A DNA stretch of 64,000 nucleotides from Streptomyces erythrochromogenes (GCF_036170895.1 NZ_CP108036.1:8033501-8097500), one strand, 5' to 3'; counted from the first letter of the stretch, positions 17,447-26,955 are shown. The notes: generated from the letters alone by a model not told the origin. Numbers and translations are program-made.

Positions 17447-18562
17447 ATGCGAAGCGTAGGCGTGGAAGAAGAGCTGCTGCTGGTGGACCGGAACAGTGGT
17501 GCCCCACTCGCCGTCTCGGGGGCCGTGCTGGCCGCCGCGGACCGCCTGGCCTGGCAGCGCCCCGGTGCATGCGGCGCAGGGGAGCACGAATTCGAGAAGG
17601 AACTGCAGAAGGAACAGCTGGAGTTCGCCACCAAGCCGGTCACGGAGATGGGCGAGCTCCAGGAGGAGATCGTTCGGATCCGCGGGGAGGCGGCCCGACA
17701 TGCGGCGAGCGCCGGCGCCGTGGTGGCGGCGCTCGCGACATCGCCGCTACCCGTGCAGCCGTCGCTCAACGTCGGCCGGCGCTACCGGTGGATGGGCGAG
17801 CAGTTCGGACTCACCGCGCAGGAACAGTTGACCTGCGGGTGCCACGTTCATGTGTCGGTCGCATCCGACGAGGAGGGCGTCGCGGTCCTGGACCGCATCA
17901 GGCCCTGGCTGGCCGTCCTCATGGCGATCAGCGCGAACTCGCCGTTCTGGCAGGGCGAGGACAGCGGCTACGCCGGCTACCGCAGCCGGGTGTGGAACCG
18001 GTGGCCGTCCGCCGGACCGGTCGAGATCTTCGGATCCGCCGACCGCTACCACGAGCAGGTCCGCGCGATGATCGGCACCGGGGTGCTGCGCGACGAGGGC
18101 ATGATCTACTTCGACGCCCGCCTGTCGGCCGCCTACCCCACGGTGGAGGTCCGGGTCGCCGACGTCTGCCTGGACGCCTCGACGCCTGTCCTGCTCGCCG
18201 CTCTCGTCCGCGGCTTGGCGGAGACGGCGTCCCGCGCCTGGCAGGACGGGCAGCCTCCGGTCAGGGTCAGTACGAGCCTGCTGCGCCTGGCCTCCTGGCG
18301 GGCCGGCCGGTCGGGCTTGGACGGCCCCCTGCTGCACCCCGAAACCATGCGGGAGACGTCCGCCGAGGCCGCCGTCGAAGCCCTGTACCGGCATGTGCGC
18401 GAGGCGCTGCAAGATCACGACGACGACGAGCGTGTCCGCGAAGCCATCGCCCGACTGCACGAACGGGGGAACGGCGCCCGCACGCAGCGACGCCTGCTCG
18501 CCGAGGGGCGGACTCTCGCGTCCGTGGTCACCCGGTGCGCGGAGATGACGACCCAACCCTGA
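17447..18562 (+). CDS. YbdK-type carboxylate-amine ligase (glutamate-cysteine ligase 2 family)
   Basis: The 371-aa protein begins MRSVGVEEELLLVDRNSG, the GVEEE motif of GCS2/YbdK enzymes, and contains FEKELQKEQLEFATKPV, GCHVHVSV and VEVRVADVCLDA, the ATP/metal-binding residues of the glutamine-synthetase-like fold. Length matches the family (about 370 aa). YbdK enzymes form a peptide bond between a carboxylate and an amine; weak glutamate-cysteine ligase activity is known but the true substrate here is unknown. Start ATG 17447 is chosen because the conserved motif follows at once; the ribosome-binding site is weak (GGTG). It is divergent from the CHAT operon. Confidence 0.88.
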   Translation: MRSVGVEEELLLVDRNSGAPLAVSGAVLAAADRLAWQRPGACGAGEHEFEKELQKEQLEFATKPVTEMGELQEEIVRIRGEAARHAASAGAVVAALATSPLPVQPSLNVGRRYRWMGEQFGLTAQEQLTCGCHVHVSVASDEEGVAVLDRIRPWLAVLMAISANSPFWQGEDSGYAGYRSRVWNRWPSAGPVEIFGSADRYHEQVRAMIGTGVLRDEGMIYFDARLSAAYPTVEVRVADVCLDASTPVLLAALVRGLAETASRAWQDGQPPVRVSTSLLRLASWRAGRSGLDGPLLHPETMRETSAEAAVEALYRHVREALQDHDDDERVREAIARLHERGNGARTQRRLLAEGRTLASVVTRCAEMTTQP

Positions 18563-18758
18563 GACGTCGACCCTGGACCGCGCCCGGGGCCGCCCGCTGG
18601 CCCAGGGCGGGTGCGGCCTCGGAGTCGAGGGAGGCAGACATGCCCGCACGCAATCCGGAAGCAGGCTCGCGCAACACGCCCGCCCCACCCTCTTCCTGGC
18701 CCGCGCCAACACCCTGGACCGGTGATCGGGCCCAGGCGGCAGGTTTCGGGCGCTGAGG

Positions 18759-18986
18759 TCAGCGCCCGCCTCGAAGGCGCCTGAGCATTCCGCGGGCTTG
18801 ATCCCGCTTGCGCGGGTCGGAAGCCGCACGCCGCAGCGAGGAGATCGTCCGCTGCCCCTGCGGGCTGCGGCTGAACTGCTTGATCTTTGCGAATAGTCCG
18901 GACACAAGCCCTCCCAGAGTGGTCGATCGGATGCTCCGCCGTGTGCCCAGGGACTCGCCCTTCAAACGGTCGGACGTGCCCTGCAT
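18759..18986 (-). CDS. Small basic protein of unknown function
   Basis: The 75-aa frame ends with KIKQFSRSPQGQRTISSLRRA and DPRKRDQARGMLRRLRGGR. Short actinobacterial proteins of this type (SPQG followed by DPRTR-like) are common beside unrelated genes and have no assigned role. No good ribosome-binding site precedes the ATG at 18986. GGGAGG sits just before an in-frame GTG at 18905, which would give 48 aa beginning VSGLFAKIKQF. It follows, on the opposite strand, the YbdK gene. Confidence 0.5.
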   Translation of the reverse strand: MQGTSDRLKGESLGTRRSIRSTTLGGLVSGLFAKIKQFSRSPQGQRTISSLRRAASDPRKRDQARGMLRRLRGGR

Positions 18987-19023
18987 GTCGACGCCCGCGG
19001 TCAGGGTGGCCGACGCCGGACGC

Positions 19024-20016
19024 TCAGTGCGGCTCGACCCAACCGTGCCGGACGGCGTGCGCGCCGAGCTGCATCCGGCTGCGGACTCCGGCCATGTCCA
19101 TGAGATGACGCAGGCGCCGGTGCAACGTGCGCGCCGACAGGCCGAGCTGTGCCGCGGCCGTCAGGTCCGTCAGGCCTGCCAGGAGCAGCCCGAGGATCCT
19201 GCGGTCGAGCTCGGTCGGGCCTTGCGGACCGACCTCGACGGTGGATTCGGCCTTTCCGCCGGTGGCCGACAGCGCGAGCGGGTGGGCGGTCCGCCATACC
19301 GTCTCGAACAGGGCGTCCAGCGCGTCCAGCAGGCCGCTGCGGTGCAGCAGCAAGGCGCCGGGTTCCCCGTCCGGTGTGACCGCGAGGGGGACGAGACCGA
19401 GGTCGGCGTCGGCCAGCACGAGTTTCATCGGCAGCTCGTCCGCGACACGGAGCTGCACGCCCCTGCCCAGCGAATCGATCGCGTCGTCGACGATGCCCGG
19501 CTCTGCCAGGACGGCCCGGTCCAGTACCGCCCGGAACTGCACGCCACGGCCGAGGGCCACCGGCTCGGCCGTGTTCTCGTCGGGCGGCAGGGCGACGAAC
19601 GGTGCGGTGATGAAGGAGCGGACCTGCGTGCGGGCCGCCTGCTGCACCTGGAGGAAGCGGTGGCGGATGGCGTCGGCGCCCGTGACGACCTCGATCAGAT
19701 CGTTGATGCTGCTCACGGTCATCGCCGCCCGGTGCTCCTCGGCGAAGGCCACCAGGGCGTGCTCGGCCATGCGCAGCCCGTCCCGCCGCTCGCTGATGAG
19801 AGCGCCGAGAGCCACGGCCGGCGGCGCGGCCGTGAAGCGGTCGTCCGCCGACCTCGTGACCAGCCCCCACCCGACCAGACGGGACAAGACCGTGGCGACG
19901 TGGGCATGCGGGACGCCGAGCTCGTCGCCCAGCAGGGGCGCGGTGGAGTTCGGCCGTCCGAGCAGCGCCCGGTAGACCCGCTCGTCGTCGGGGTCGAGGC
20001 CCAGAACATCCAGCAT
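19024..20016 (-). CDS. TrmB-like/LuxR-type transcriptional regulator
   Basis: The 330-aa product starts MLDVLGLDPDDERVYRALLG. An N-terminal TrmB/MarR-like winged helix spans about 10-70 (STAPLLGDELGVPHAHVATVLSRLVGWGLV). A helical sensor region follows, and a C-terminal LuxR-like helix-turn-helix spans about 265-320 (ELDRRILGLLLAGLTDLTAAAQLGLSARTLHRRLRHL). This TrmB-LuxR combination is abundant in Streptomyces and often sits next to secreted peptidase genes. It lies 137 bp downstream of the S8 peptidase gene on the same strand, separated by a strong terminator, so it likely has its own promoter; regulation of the peptidase is inferred from adjacency. Confidence 0.85.
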   Translation of the reverse strand: MLDVLGLDPDDERVYRALLGRPNSTAPLLGDELGVPHAHVATVLSRLVGWGLVTRSADDRFTAAPPAVALGALISERRDGLRMAEHALVAFAEEHRAAMTVSSINDLIEVVTGADAIRHRFLQVQQAARTQVRSFITAPFVALPPDENTAEPVALGRGVQFRAVLDRAVLAEPGIVDDAIDSLGRGVQLRVADELPMKLVLADADLGLVPLAVTPDGEPGALLLHRSGLLDALDALFETVWRTAHPLALSATGGKAESTVEVGPQGPTELDRRILGLLLAGLTDLTAAAQLGLSARTLHRRLRHLMDMAGVRSRMQLGAHAVRHGWVEPH

Positions 20017-20112
20017 CGGCGACCGACTCTCTTCCGCTTGCCGCAGCGGGGAGAGTATGCGCCATGGCGGCAAACCCTGAACAGTCCCAGGTGGGAGCAG
20101 GTACGAGAGGGA

Positions 20113-20142
20113 GGGCCCCGGGGCGTCGCCGCCCCGGGGCCC
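20113..20142 (-). terminator. Terminator of the S8 peptidase gene
   Basis: GGGCCCCGGGGCG at 20113-20125 pairs perfectly with 20130-20142 around a 4-nt loop, giving a 13-bp G/C stem eleven bases after the peptidase stop codon. Confidence 0.85.
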
Positions 20143-20153
20143 GACAGCGCGGT

Positions 20154-23100
20154 TCATCGCAGGCCGTATGCCCGGATGATCTCGTTCTTGACGCTGAAGC
20201 CGCTGTCCGTCCGGGCGCTCGCGCGGACCGAGACGAAGCCGCCGGACTTCTTGGCCGTCCTGAACGAGCCCGTCCAGCGGCCGTCGGCCCCCTTGGACAC
20301 GGTCACCTTCTGCCAGGTGGCGCCGTCGTCGTAGGAGACGTCCAGCGCCACGGTGGTGACGGTGCCGGGTACGGTGCCGGCGCCCATCGACACCGGCTTG
20401 AGCGTGATCCTCTGGGTAGCGTCGGCCTTGACGTCACCGTGCAGGTCCGACTCCAGCCCGTAGTCCAGGTTCAGCACCGGGAACGGCTCGAAGAAGTCCG
20501 AGTCGACGGTGTCGGACAGGAACGTCCACTCGGTGTGGGTGCGCGTCGACAGCCGGAAGAGGTCACCGGGCCGCTCGGCGTCGAGGACTGCCCGATAGGG
20601 CAGGTTGCCCGCCGGCACCTCCACCCACTGCATGTCCGTGCTGTGCGGATTGTCGTGGATCAGCCGGTCGCCCTGGAAGACCTGCAGACGGGTCGGCGTC
20701 TCGCCCCACGGCAGGAAACCTCCCAGCCGCATGGTGTCGCTGGCTGAAGCCCACGCCTGCACGTTCCAGGTCATGTGGTTCTGCCAGCGGGAGTTGTACA
20801 CACCGAAGGACTCGCTCTGGCCGGGACGGGTCGCCGGAGCGAACCAGTCCAGCCGGGTGGTGCTGCCCTTGGCGTACGTGTTGTCGCCCGACACCATCAC
20901 CCACGGCAGGGCCGTGTCGACGCCCTGCGCGTGGAACTCCCTCCAGACCTGGCCCGGGGTCACCCACTCGGTGCGGGTGCCCGGGTGCCACTCGCGCTCG
21001 GGGAAGTTGACCGACGGGCTGAGGGTGAAGTCGGACCGGTAGCCCTCCGCCGAGCGGCCGTTCGCGGCCGAGTAGTAGCGGGCATCGATGCGGGCGAGGT
21101 CGTCCTTGGCCGGCCTGTAGACCAGGGCCCGGTCCGGAACCCGGCCGGGATACTCCCGGGTGAGGTCGTACACGAACGGCGTGTACTCGGTCTGCTCCGC
21201 GGTGAGCCTGGCGCTGCCGGTCCTGGCCATCGCGACCAGGGCCTTGCCCGCGTTGCGGTGCACGGAGGCGACCGGGATGTCCGATTCGCCGACGTACTCC
21301 ATCAGCCCGCCGACACGGTCGTTGACCACGACCAGCGCCTTCGCACCGGCCGCTGCCGCGGCTTCGGCGCGCTCCTGCGGCGAGACCTCGTCGCTGCGGT
21401 CGATGACGACGACCTTGCCTTTGGCCTTGACCTTCTTGTACGCAGCCGCCGCGCCGTTGCCCGCGTAGACGGCGTCCAGCGTGTCCCGGGCGGTGCCCAG
21501 TGCGCTGCCCGCCTGCACCAGTGCCTCGAACCGGAGCCGGCCGCCCGGTGTGCTCAGGCTGAGCTGCGGTTCGCCCTTGCGCCACCGGGTGGTCAGTATG
21601 AACTCGCCCTGCTCCATGGGTTGCGTCGGCGCGACGTAGACGTCGTCGTACGTCGGCGGCACCACGTACGCGCTGCGGTAGTCCATGAACGGGTCGAGGC
21701 CCTTGTAGTGGACGTTGAAGTCGACCTTGCGCTGCCGGTCCTCAGTGCGCTGCGGTGCCTCGGTCTGCAGGAGGCGTGCCGTGCTCGCGTCCAGGACCAC
21801 GTCCGCGGAGCGGTCCTTGAGTACGGTCTCCGGGTCGACCAGCACGGCCAGACCCGAGCGGTCGGCCCTCTCGCCCGCCACGTCGAGGTACGCCGCCGCG
21901 GTGTACGTACCGGGTGCCATGCGCATGGTGGTCGAGCCGTCGACGTAGAGCGACCAGGGCCAGAAGTCGCCGGCCAGGTTGACCGTGACCCACCCGGCGG
22001 CGGGCTTGCCGTCCCGGCCGACCAGCTTGATGTTCAGGTCGTAGCGCTCCTCCTCCTTGAGCAGCGCCACGGACGTGCGGGTCACCGGCTGCCCGGTGGC
22101 GGCGTCGGTGGCCGTCACGTAGCCGGAGTGCCGGCCGGGCGCTGCGGCTTTCGGGTCACCGGTCACCGGGACGGCGGCAGTGCCGTGCGCCGGGACGGTC
22201 ACCCTCGTCGCTCCCAGAGCGAACGGGCTTCCGACGGTCTGCGCCAGGTGCAGGGTGACGTCGGCGGCACCGGTGTTGGTGAAGGCCAGGTCCTTGGTGA
22301 CGGCGGCGTCGCTCGGCTCGTGCGGCCATGTGTGGTTGCCGAAGAAGAGCGATCCCGTCGCGCGGACCGTGGTGCGCACGGCGGCGGCCACGTCGAGGCG
22401 GCCGGTGCCGACCTCGTACGGCGAGTACCCGCCGTCCAGGCCCTTCGCGGTGCTCGTCAGGTGTTCCTTGAGCTGCGCGCCCGTCCAGTCCGGGTGCTGC
22501 TGGGCCAGGACCGCCGCCGCGCCGGCCACGTGCGGGGTGGCCATCGAGGTGCCGCTGAGGGTGCGGTAGGGGCCCTCACCACCGTCGGTCATTTCCTGCG
22601 AACGGGCCGCGGTGATGTCCACGCCGGGCGCCGCGATGTCCGGCTTCATACCGCCGGAGTGGGCCAGCGGGCCGGTGCTGGAGAAGGGCGCGAGCCGGTC
22701 CTGCTTGTCCGTGGCGGCCACGGTCAGGGCCGAGGCGGCCGCGCCCGGCGCGGAGATGCTCTCCGGGCCGGAGTTGCCGGCGGCTATGACGAACAGCGTG
22801 CCGTACTGCGCGGACAGTGCGTCCACCGTCTGCGACATGGGGTCGCTGCCGTCCGTCGGGTAGGAGTCGCCGAGGCTCATGTTGACGACGTCCGCACCGG
22901 ACTCGGCGGCCCATTGCATGCCGGCCATGACCCAGGAGTCCTGGCCGGAGCCCTCCGTACCGCCGAGGACCTTGCCGACGAACAGGTCGGCGCCGGGGGC
23001 GACTCCCTTGTCGGCGCCCCCGGAGGCGGCGCCCGAACCGACGATCGTGCCGGCGACATGCGTGCCGTGCCCGTTGACGTCGGTGACGGCTTCGCCCGGC

Positions 23101-23885
23101 ACGAAGCTCGCCGTGCCGTCGATCAGGCCGGCGAAGTCGGGGTGGTTGACGTCGATGCCGGTGTCGAGCACCGCGACCTTGACGCCCTTGCCGTCGTACC
23201 CGGCCGCCCAGGCCTGGGGTGCGCCGATCAGCGGCACGCTCTCCTTCAGACTGGCCTTCACGCGACCGTCGAGCCACAGCTTCGCCACGCCCTCGCCCAG
23301 CGACGGGCTGCCCTGCGGTGCGACGGTGGTCCAGAAGGTGCGGGCCTGTCGCTTCTCGGTGCTGAGCGCGGCACCGTCGATGCCCCCCAGACGGCGGGTC
23401 AGCTTGCTGCCCCGGGGAGCCGTCGGCTCGCCGGCCGCGCGGGACTTCGACCGGGTGTACGTCGCGATCAGCGGTACCGAGGCCGACTTCGCGTCGTCGT
23501 AGCCCATCTCGATCAGGTCGGTGACGTTGAACAGCCGTCGATCCAGCTTGTCCGTGCCCAGCAGCGGCGCGGCCTCGTCCGGGACGACGAACAGGTCTCC
23601 CTTGACCTGCTGGATCTTCACGCCGCCGACGGCACTGTCGGGCCGGTCGACCTCGGCGGTCTGCTTGCCGTCGGCCATCGTGGTGACCGTGACGACGTCG
23701 CCGGTTACCAGAGTGACCTTGTGGGTCGCCGAAGACTTGGCGGGAACGGTGGGCTTGCTCGGAGCGGCTTGAGCGGGCGCTTGCAGGACCGCGAGCGCCG
23801 ACGCCAACAGCGGCACCGCGGCGGCGGCCGACAGCAGTTGCCGGCGCCGGCGCCGGAGGGCGGAAGCATGAGAGGGGGAGGACAT
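20154..23885 (-). CDS. Large secreted S8-family (subtilisin-like) serine peptidase
   Basis: The 1243-aa protein has a signal peptide (about 1-41, ending LQAPAQAA), a propeptide to about 215, and a subtilase domain with the complete triad: Asp242 in AVLDTGIDVNHPDF, His274 in NGHGTHVAGT, Ser448 in LSGTSMATPHVAG, plus the oxyanion Asn in FVIAAGNSGP. A protease-associated (PA) domain lies around 815-870 (GKVVVIDRSDEVS; GAKALVVVNDR), followed by beta-rich C-terminal domains ending SVKNEIIRAYGLR. It is secreted and probably digests extracellular protein. ATG at 23885. Divergent from an AI-2E transporter gene. Confidence 0.93.
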   Translation of the reverse strand: MSSPSHASALRRRRRQLLSAAAAVPLLASALAVLQAPAQAAPSKPTVPAKSSATHKVTLVTGDVVTVTTMADGKQTAEVDRPDSAVGGVKIQQVKGDLFVVPDEAAPLLGTDKLDRRLFNVTDLIEMGYDDAKSASVPLIATYTRSKSRAAGEPTAPRGSKLTRRLGGIDGAALSTEKRQARTFWTTVAPQGSPSLGEGVAKLWLDGRVKASLKESVPLIGAPQAWAAGYDGKGVKVAVLDTGIDVNHPDFAGLIDGTASFVPGEAVTDVNGHGTHVAGTIVGSGAASGGADKGVAPGADLFVGKVLGGTEGSGQDSWVMAGMQWAAESGADVVNMSLGDSYPTDGSDPMSQTVDALSAQYGTLFVIAAGNSGPESISAPGAAASALTVAATDKQDRLAPFSSTGPLAHSGGMKPDIAAPGVDITAARSQEMTDGGEGPYRTLSGTSMATPHVAGAAAVLAQQHPDWTGAQLKEHLTSTAKGLDGGYSPYEVGTGRLDVAAAVRTTVRATGSLFFGNHTWPHEPSDAAVTKDLAFTNTGAADVTLHLAQTVGSPFALGATRVTVPAHGTAAVPVTGDPKAAAPGRHSGYVTATDAATGQPVTRTSVALLKEEERYDLNIKLVGRDGKPAAGWVTVNLAGDFWPWSLYVDGSTTMRMAPGTYTAAAYLDVAGERADRSGLAVLVDPETVLKDRSADVVLDASTARLLQTEAPQRTEDRQRKVDFNVHYKGLDPFMDYRSAYVVPPTYDDVYVAPTQPMEQGEFILTTRWRKGEPQLSLSTPGGRLRFEALVQAGSALGTARDTLDAVYAGNGAAAAYKKVKAKGKVVVIDRSDEVSPQERAEAAAAAGAKALVVVNDRVGGLMEYVGESDIPVASVHRNAGKALVAMARTGSARLTAEQTEYTPFVYDLTREYPGRVPDRALVYRPAKDDLARIDARYYSAANGRSAEGYRSDFTLSPSVNFPEREWHPGTRTEWVTPGQVWREFHAQGVDTALPWVMVSGDNTYAKGSTTRLDWFAPATRPGQSESFGVYNSRWQNHMTWNVQAWASASDTMRLGGFLPWGETPTRLQVFQGDRLIHDNPHSTDMQWVEVPAGNLPYRAVLDAERPGDLFRLSTRTHTEWTFLSDTVDSDFFEPFPVLNLDYGLESDLHGDVKADATQRITLKPVSMGAGTVPGTVTTVALDVSYDDGATWQKVTVSKGADGRWTGSFRTAKKSGGFVSVRASARTDSGFSVKNEIIRAYGLR

Positions 23886-24047
23886 GCCATGGGTCTATAG
23901 GCCCGGTCGCGCCGACGTGAAGGCCTGCCGACGGCAAGACCTCGCCATGGCAAGGACTCGCCAAACCGATGGCCGAACGGGCCAGGCGCCTCTGTCGACC
24001 GGGCCGAGCCTGCACGACTCCGATCGGAGGGTGCATAGGGTGACGCC

Positions 24048-25163
24048 ATGTCTGCCATTCTGAGTTCCGCAAAGGCCGCTGCCGCGCTCCGTACATCGGC
24101 GCGCGTTTCCGCCGAATTGCTGGTGGTCCTGGTCATGGCGGCGGCGGCCCTGTGGCTCCTGAGCCGGATGTGGTCGGTCGTCTGGCCCCTCATAGTCGCC
24201 CTGTTCCTCACCACCCTGACCTGGCCCCTGGCCGAATTCCTGCGTCGACGGGGGTGGCCGCCCGCGCTGGCGGCCTCCGTGGTGACCGTGCTGTCCCTCC
24301 TGGTGGCCGCGGGCATCGTGGCGCTGATCGCCGTTCCCGTGGCCTCCCAGTCGGGCGAACTGGCCGAGGGCGTCACCGAGGGCATCGAACGACTGCGGGA
24401 GTGGGCGGCCGGGCCGCCGCTGAACATCGGCGACGACCAGATCAGCGGTGCCTCCGCCGCTGCCATGGACCGCCTCCAGAACAGCGTCGGCAGCGCGGTC
24501 TCCACCGTCGTCACGGGGGTGAGCACCATCTTCAACGGCCTGATCACCGCGGTCCTGGCGCTCTTCCTGATGTTCTTCTTCCTCAAGGACGGCCCCCGCT
24601 TCCTGCCGTGGCTCACCCGCCAACTCCCGGGCCGCCTCGCCACCGACATCCCGGTCGTGGCCACGCGCGGCTGGCAGACCCTCGGTTCGTTCGTCAGGTC
24701 CCAGGCCTTCGTCGGCCTCCTCGACGCCGTCTTCATCGGCCTGGGCCTGTGGATCGTAGGCGTACCCCTGGTGCTGCCGTTGGCAGTTCTGACCTTCGTC
24801 TCCGCGTTCGTGCCGATCGTGGGCGCCTTGTTCGCCGGTCTGGTGGCGGTGCTCATCGCGCTGGTGTCGAACGGCCCGACGGACGCGCTGATCGTCCTGG
24901 CCATCATCGTCGCGGTGCAGCAGCTCGAAGGAAACGTGTTCCAGCCCATGATCCAGAGCCGCAGTCTCGGTCTCCACGCGGCGGTGGTCCTGCTGGCGGT
25001 CACACTGGGCAGCAGTCTGGCCGGCGTCGTGGGCGCCCTGCTCGCCGTACCGGTGGCGGCACTCATCGCCGTCGTCTGGAACTACCTGCGCGACCAGCTC
25101 AGCGAACCACCGCACGAGCCGGAAGCCGGTGAACGGCTTCCCGCGGCTCCCGCCCCGTCATAG
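24048..25163 (+). CDS. AI-2E-family transporter (membrane permease)
   Basis: The 371-aa protein has the eight-helix layout of the family: two N-terminal hairpin helices (LVVLVMAAAALWLLSRMW; WPLIVALFLTTLTWPL), a soluble loop (about 95-150), and C-terminal helices including FNGLITAVLALFLMFFFLKDGPRF and VGLLDAVFIGLGLWIVGVPL. The signature GNVFQPMIQSRSLGLHAAVVLLAV is present. Members include TqsA and Na+/H+ antiporter-like proteins; the substrate here is unknown. Weak ribosome-binding site (AGGGTG). Divergent from the peptidase, with no clear functional link. Confidence 0.88.
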   Translation: MSAILSSAKAAAALRTSARVSAELLVVLVMAAAALWLLSRMWSVVWPLIVALFLTTLTWPLAEFLRRRGWPPALAASVVTVLSLLVAAGIVALIAVPVASQSGELAEGVTEGIERLREWAAGPPLNIGDDQISGASAAAMDRLQNSVGSAVSTVVTGVSTIFNGLITAVLALFLMFFFLKDGPRFLPWLTRQLPGRLATDIPVVATRGWQTLGSFVRSQAFVGLLDAVFIGLGLWIVGVPLVLPLAVLTFVSAFVPIVGALFAGLVAVLIALVSNGPTDALIVLAIIVAVQQLEGNVFQPMIQSRSLGLHAAVVLLAVTLGSSLAGVVGALLAVPVAALIAVVWNYLRDQLSEPPHEPEAGERLPAAPAPS

Positions 25164-25423
25164 GACCGCGGCGCGGCGGGGCACTGCTGGTGGCCGTGCC
25201 CCGGCCGCCGGCAACCGCCCCCGGCCCTGTCGAAACGCCCTTCGGCGCGCCGCTGCCAGGTCGGCTCCGCCGCAGCGGTGCGGTTCCCCCGATCGGGCGA
25301 AACAAGGCTTGCGGAGGTGACGTCTTGCCGCCCGGTCGCATGCCCTTCCGTCGCGAAGCAGCCGGTCAGAGGCGCCTGTACGGCTGTACGGCTGTGCGGC
25401 TCAGCAGGGCGGCCCGTTCCGGT
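25164..25423. other. Intergenic region before the YrdC-type gene
   Basis: No gene seen. Around 25376-25402 a degenerate tandem CGGCTGTA repeat precedes the palindrome at 25424-25449. Confidence 0.4.
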
Positions 25424-25449
25424 AACCTGCCGGGGTAACCCGGCAGGTT
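25424..25449. promoter_or_regulatory. Perfect palindrome in the YrdC-type gene leader
   Basis: AACCTGCCGG (25424-25433) and CCGGCAGGTT (25440-25449) are exact inverted copies around the 6-nt spacer GGTAAC. It ends 33 bases before the start codon at 25483. It could be a dimeric repressor operator or a leader hairpin; the absence of a gene stop nearby makes a terminator for the AI-2E gene (260 bp upstream) less likely. Confidence 0.7.
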
Positions 25450-25482
25450 AGGGCGGAGAGCCCGGTGGGATGGAGAACGGCC

Positions 25483-26127
25483 ATGTCCCTTCGATACGAC
25501 TGCTCCACGGATTCGACCCGGGCCGACGGCCTGGGCGCGGCAGCCCTGGCGGTACGGCGGGGCGAGCTCGTGGTGCTCCCGACCGACACCGTCTACGGCA
25601 TCGGTGCGGACGCCTTCAACCCCGACGCGGTGGACAGCCTGCTGGGAGCCAAGGGCCGCGACCGTGCGATGCCCTCGCCGGTCCTGGTCGCCTCCCCGGA
25701 CGCCCTGCACGACCTGGTCGCCGATTTCCCCAAGCAGGGGTGGGCCCTGGTGGAGGCGTTCTGGCCGGGCGGGCTGACCCTGGTCGCCCGCCACCTGCCC
25801 TCGCTGACCTGGGACCTCGGGGAGACGAACGGCACGGTCGCCGTCAGGATGCCCTCCCACCCCGTTGCCCTCGCGCTGCTCTCCGAGACCGGACCGATGG
25901 CCGTCTCCAGCGCCAACCTGACCGGCCGGCCCTCCCCGCAGGACTGCGACGCCGCACAGGGCATGCTGGGCGACTCCGTCTCCGTCTACCTCGACGGCGG
26001 GCCCACCGAGGCCGCCGTCGCCTCCTCGATCGTGGATCTCACCGGCCCGGCACCGGTCCTCAAGCGAGCCGGTGCCATCAGCGCCCGGGCCTTGCGCGGC
26101 GTCGTGCCCGACCTGCTGGAGACGTGA
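25483..26127 (+). CDS. YrdC/Sua5-domain protein (L-threonylcarbamoyladenylate synthase family)
   Basis: The 214-aa product contains the YrdC core: RRGELVVLPTDTVYGIGADAF, LLGAKGRDRAMPSPVLV, WPGGLTLVARH, TVAVRMPSHPVALALL and GPMAVSSANLTGRPSP. These bind ATP and threonine in the first step of tRNA t6A37 synthesis (threonine, bicarbonate, ATP). The KGR motif is normally followed by PxxKP; here it is DRAMPSP, a substitution seen in paralogues. The canonical streptomycete copy lies near prfA/prmC in the ATP-synthase region, so this is likely a second copy. GGAG lies upstream of ATG 25483. A carbonic anhydrase gene follows 43 bp later, suggestive since the reaction uses bicarbonate. Confidence 0.85.
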   Translation: MSLRYDCSTDSTRADGLGAAALAVRRGELVVLPTDTVYGIGADAFNPDAVDSLLGAKGRDRAMPSPVLVASPDALHDLVADFPKQGWALVEAFWPGGLTLVARHLPSLTWDLGETNGTVAVRMPSHPVALALLSETGPMAVSSANLTGRPSPQDCDAAQGMLGDSVSVYLDGGPTEAAVASSIVDLTGPAPVLKRAGAISARALRGVVPDLLET

Positions 26128-26170
26128 CCCTCGGCAGGTGGCCGTCCGGGCGGCGTCGTAGCCTGCGGTT

Positions 26171-26806
26171 ATGAGTACCCAGCTGTCACCTACTCCGTCC
26201 GAGGCCTTCGAGCTGCTGCTGGCCGGCAACCGGCGTTTCACCGCGGGCGCACCCGAGCACCCGAACCAGGACGCGGCACGCCGTACCGAGACGGCTCCGG
26301 CCCAGAGCCCTTTCGCCGTCCTCTTCGGCTGCTCCGATTCGAGACTGGCCGCCGAGATCATCTTCGACCGCGGTCTCGGTGACCTGTTCGTCGTCCGCAC
26401 CGCAGGCCACGTCGCGGGCGCGGAGGTCCTGGGCAGCATCGAGTACGGGGTGAGCGTGCTGGACTGCCCGCTGGTCGTCGTGCTGGGCCACGACACGTGC
26501 GGTGCGGTCGCCGCGACCCGCGCCGCCCTGAGCGACGGCGTCAGCGCCACCGGGTACGTGCGCGACGTCATCGAACGCGTCACCCCCAGCGTGCTGGCCG
26601 CCCGCGCAGCCGGACTCACCGACGAGGACGACATCATCGCCGAGCACATACGCCACACCGTCGACCTGCTCCTGGACCGCTCCCGCGTCCTCGCCGACCA
26701 GGTCGCGGCGGGGCGCGCCGCCGTGGTGGGCCTGTCCTACCGCCTGGCCGACGGCAGCGCCCGGGTCGTCACCACCCGCGGTCTCGCGCACGAGGTGCCG
26801 GCCTGA
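26171..26806 (+). CDS. Beta-carbonic anhydrase
   Basis: The 211-aa protein has all zinc-site residues of beta-class enzymes: Cys54, Asp56 and Arg58 in FGCSDSRL, and His107 and Cys110 in VLGHDTCGAV. EYGVSVLDCPLVVVLGH and the C-terminal VVGLSYRLADGSARVV also match. It interconverts CO2 and bicarbonate in the cytoplasm. It is 43 bp downstream of the YrdC-type gene on the same strand and probably cotranscribed; bicarbonate supply to the YrdC reaction is an inference. It converges with the ECF sigma factor gene. Confidence 0.93.
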   Translation: MSTQLSPTPSEAFELLLAGNRRFTAGAPEHPNQDAARRTETAPAQSPFAVLFGCSDSRLAAEIIFDRGLGDLFVVRTAGHVAGAEVLGSIEYGVSVLDCPLVVVLGHDTCGAVAATRAALSDGVSATGYVRDVIERVTPSVLAARAAGLTDEDDIIAEHIRHTVDLLLDRSRVLADQVAAGRAAVVGLSYRLADGSARVVTTRGLAHEVPA

Positions 26807-26955
26807 CCCCGGCCGTCAGCCCGACGCCCGATCACCACCGGCAGGCAGCGGTACCCCGCCCGGCCCCGCGGCCACCGGTCCACGGGCCGAGCGGGAGCCG
26901 GGCCGACCCGTTCGGGTGAACCGGCGGGACGCCGGCCGACGACCGGCGGCACTGG

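Noticed and set aside
20775..23900. 1041-aa open frame on the plus strand
   Set aside because: It is the antisense shadow of the S8 peptidase gene, caused by high G/C content; it has no motif and no ribosome-binding site.
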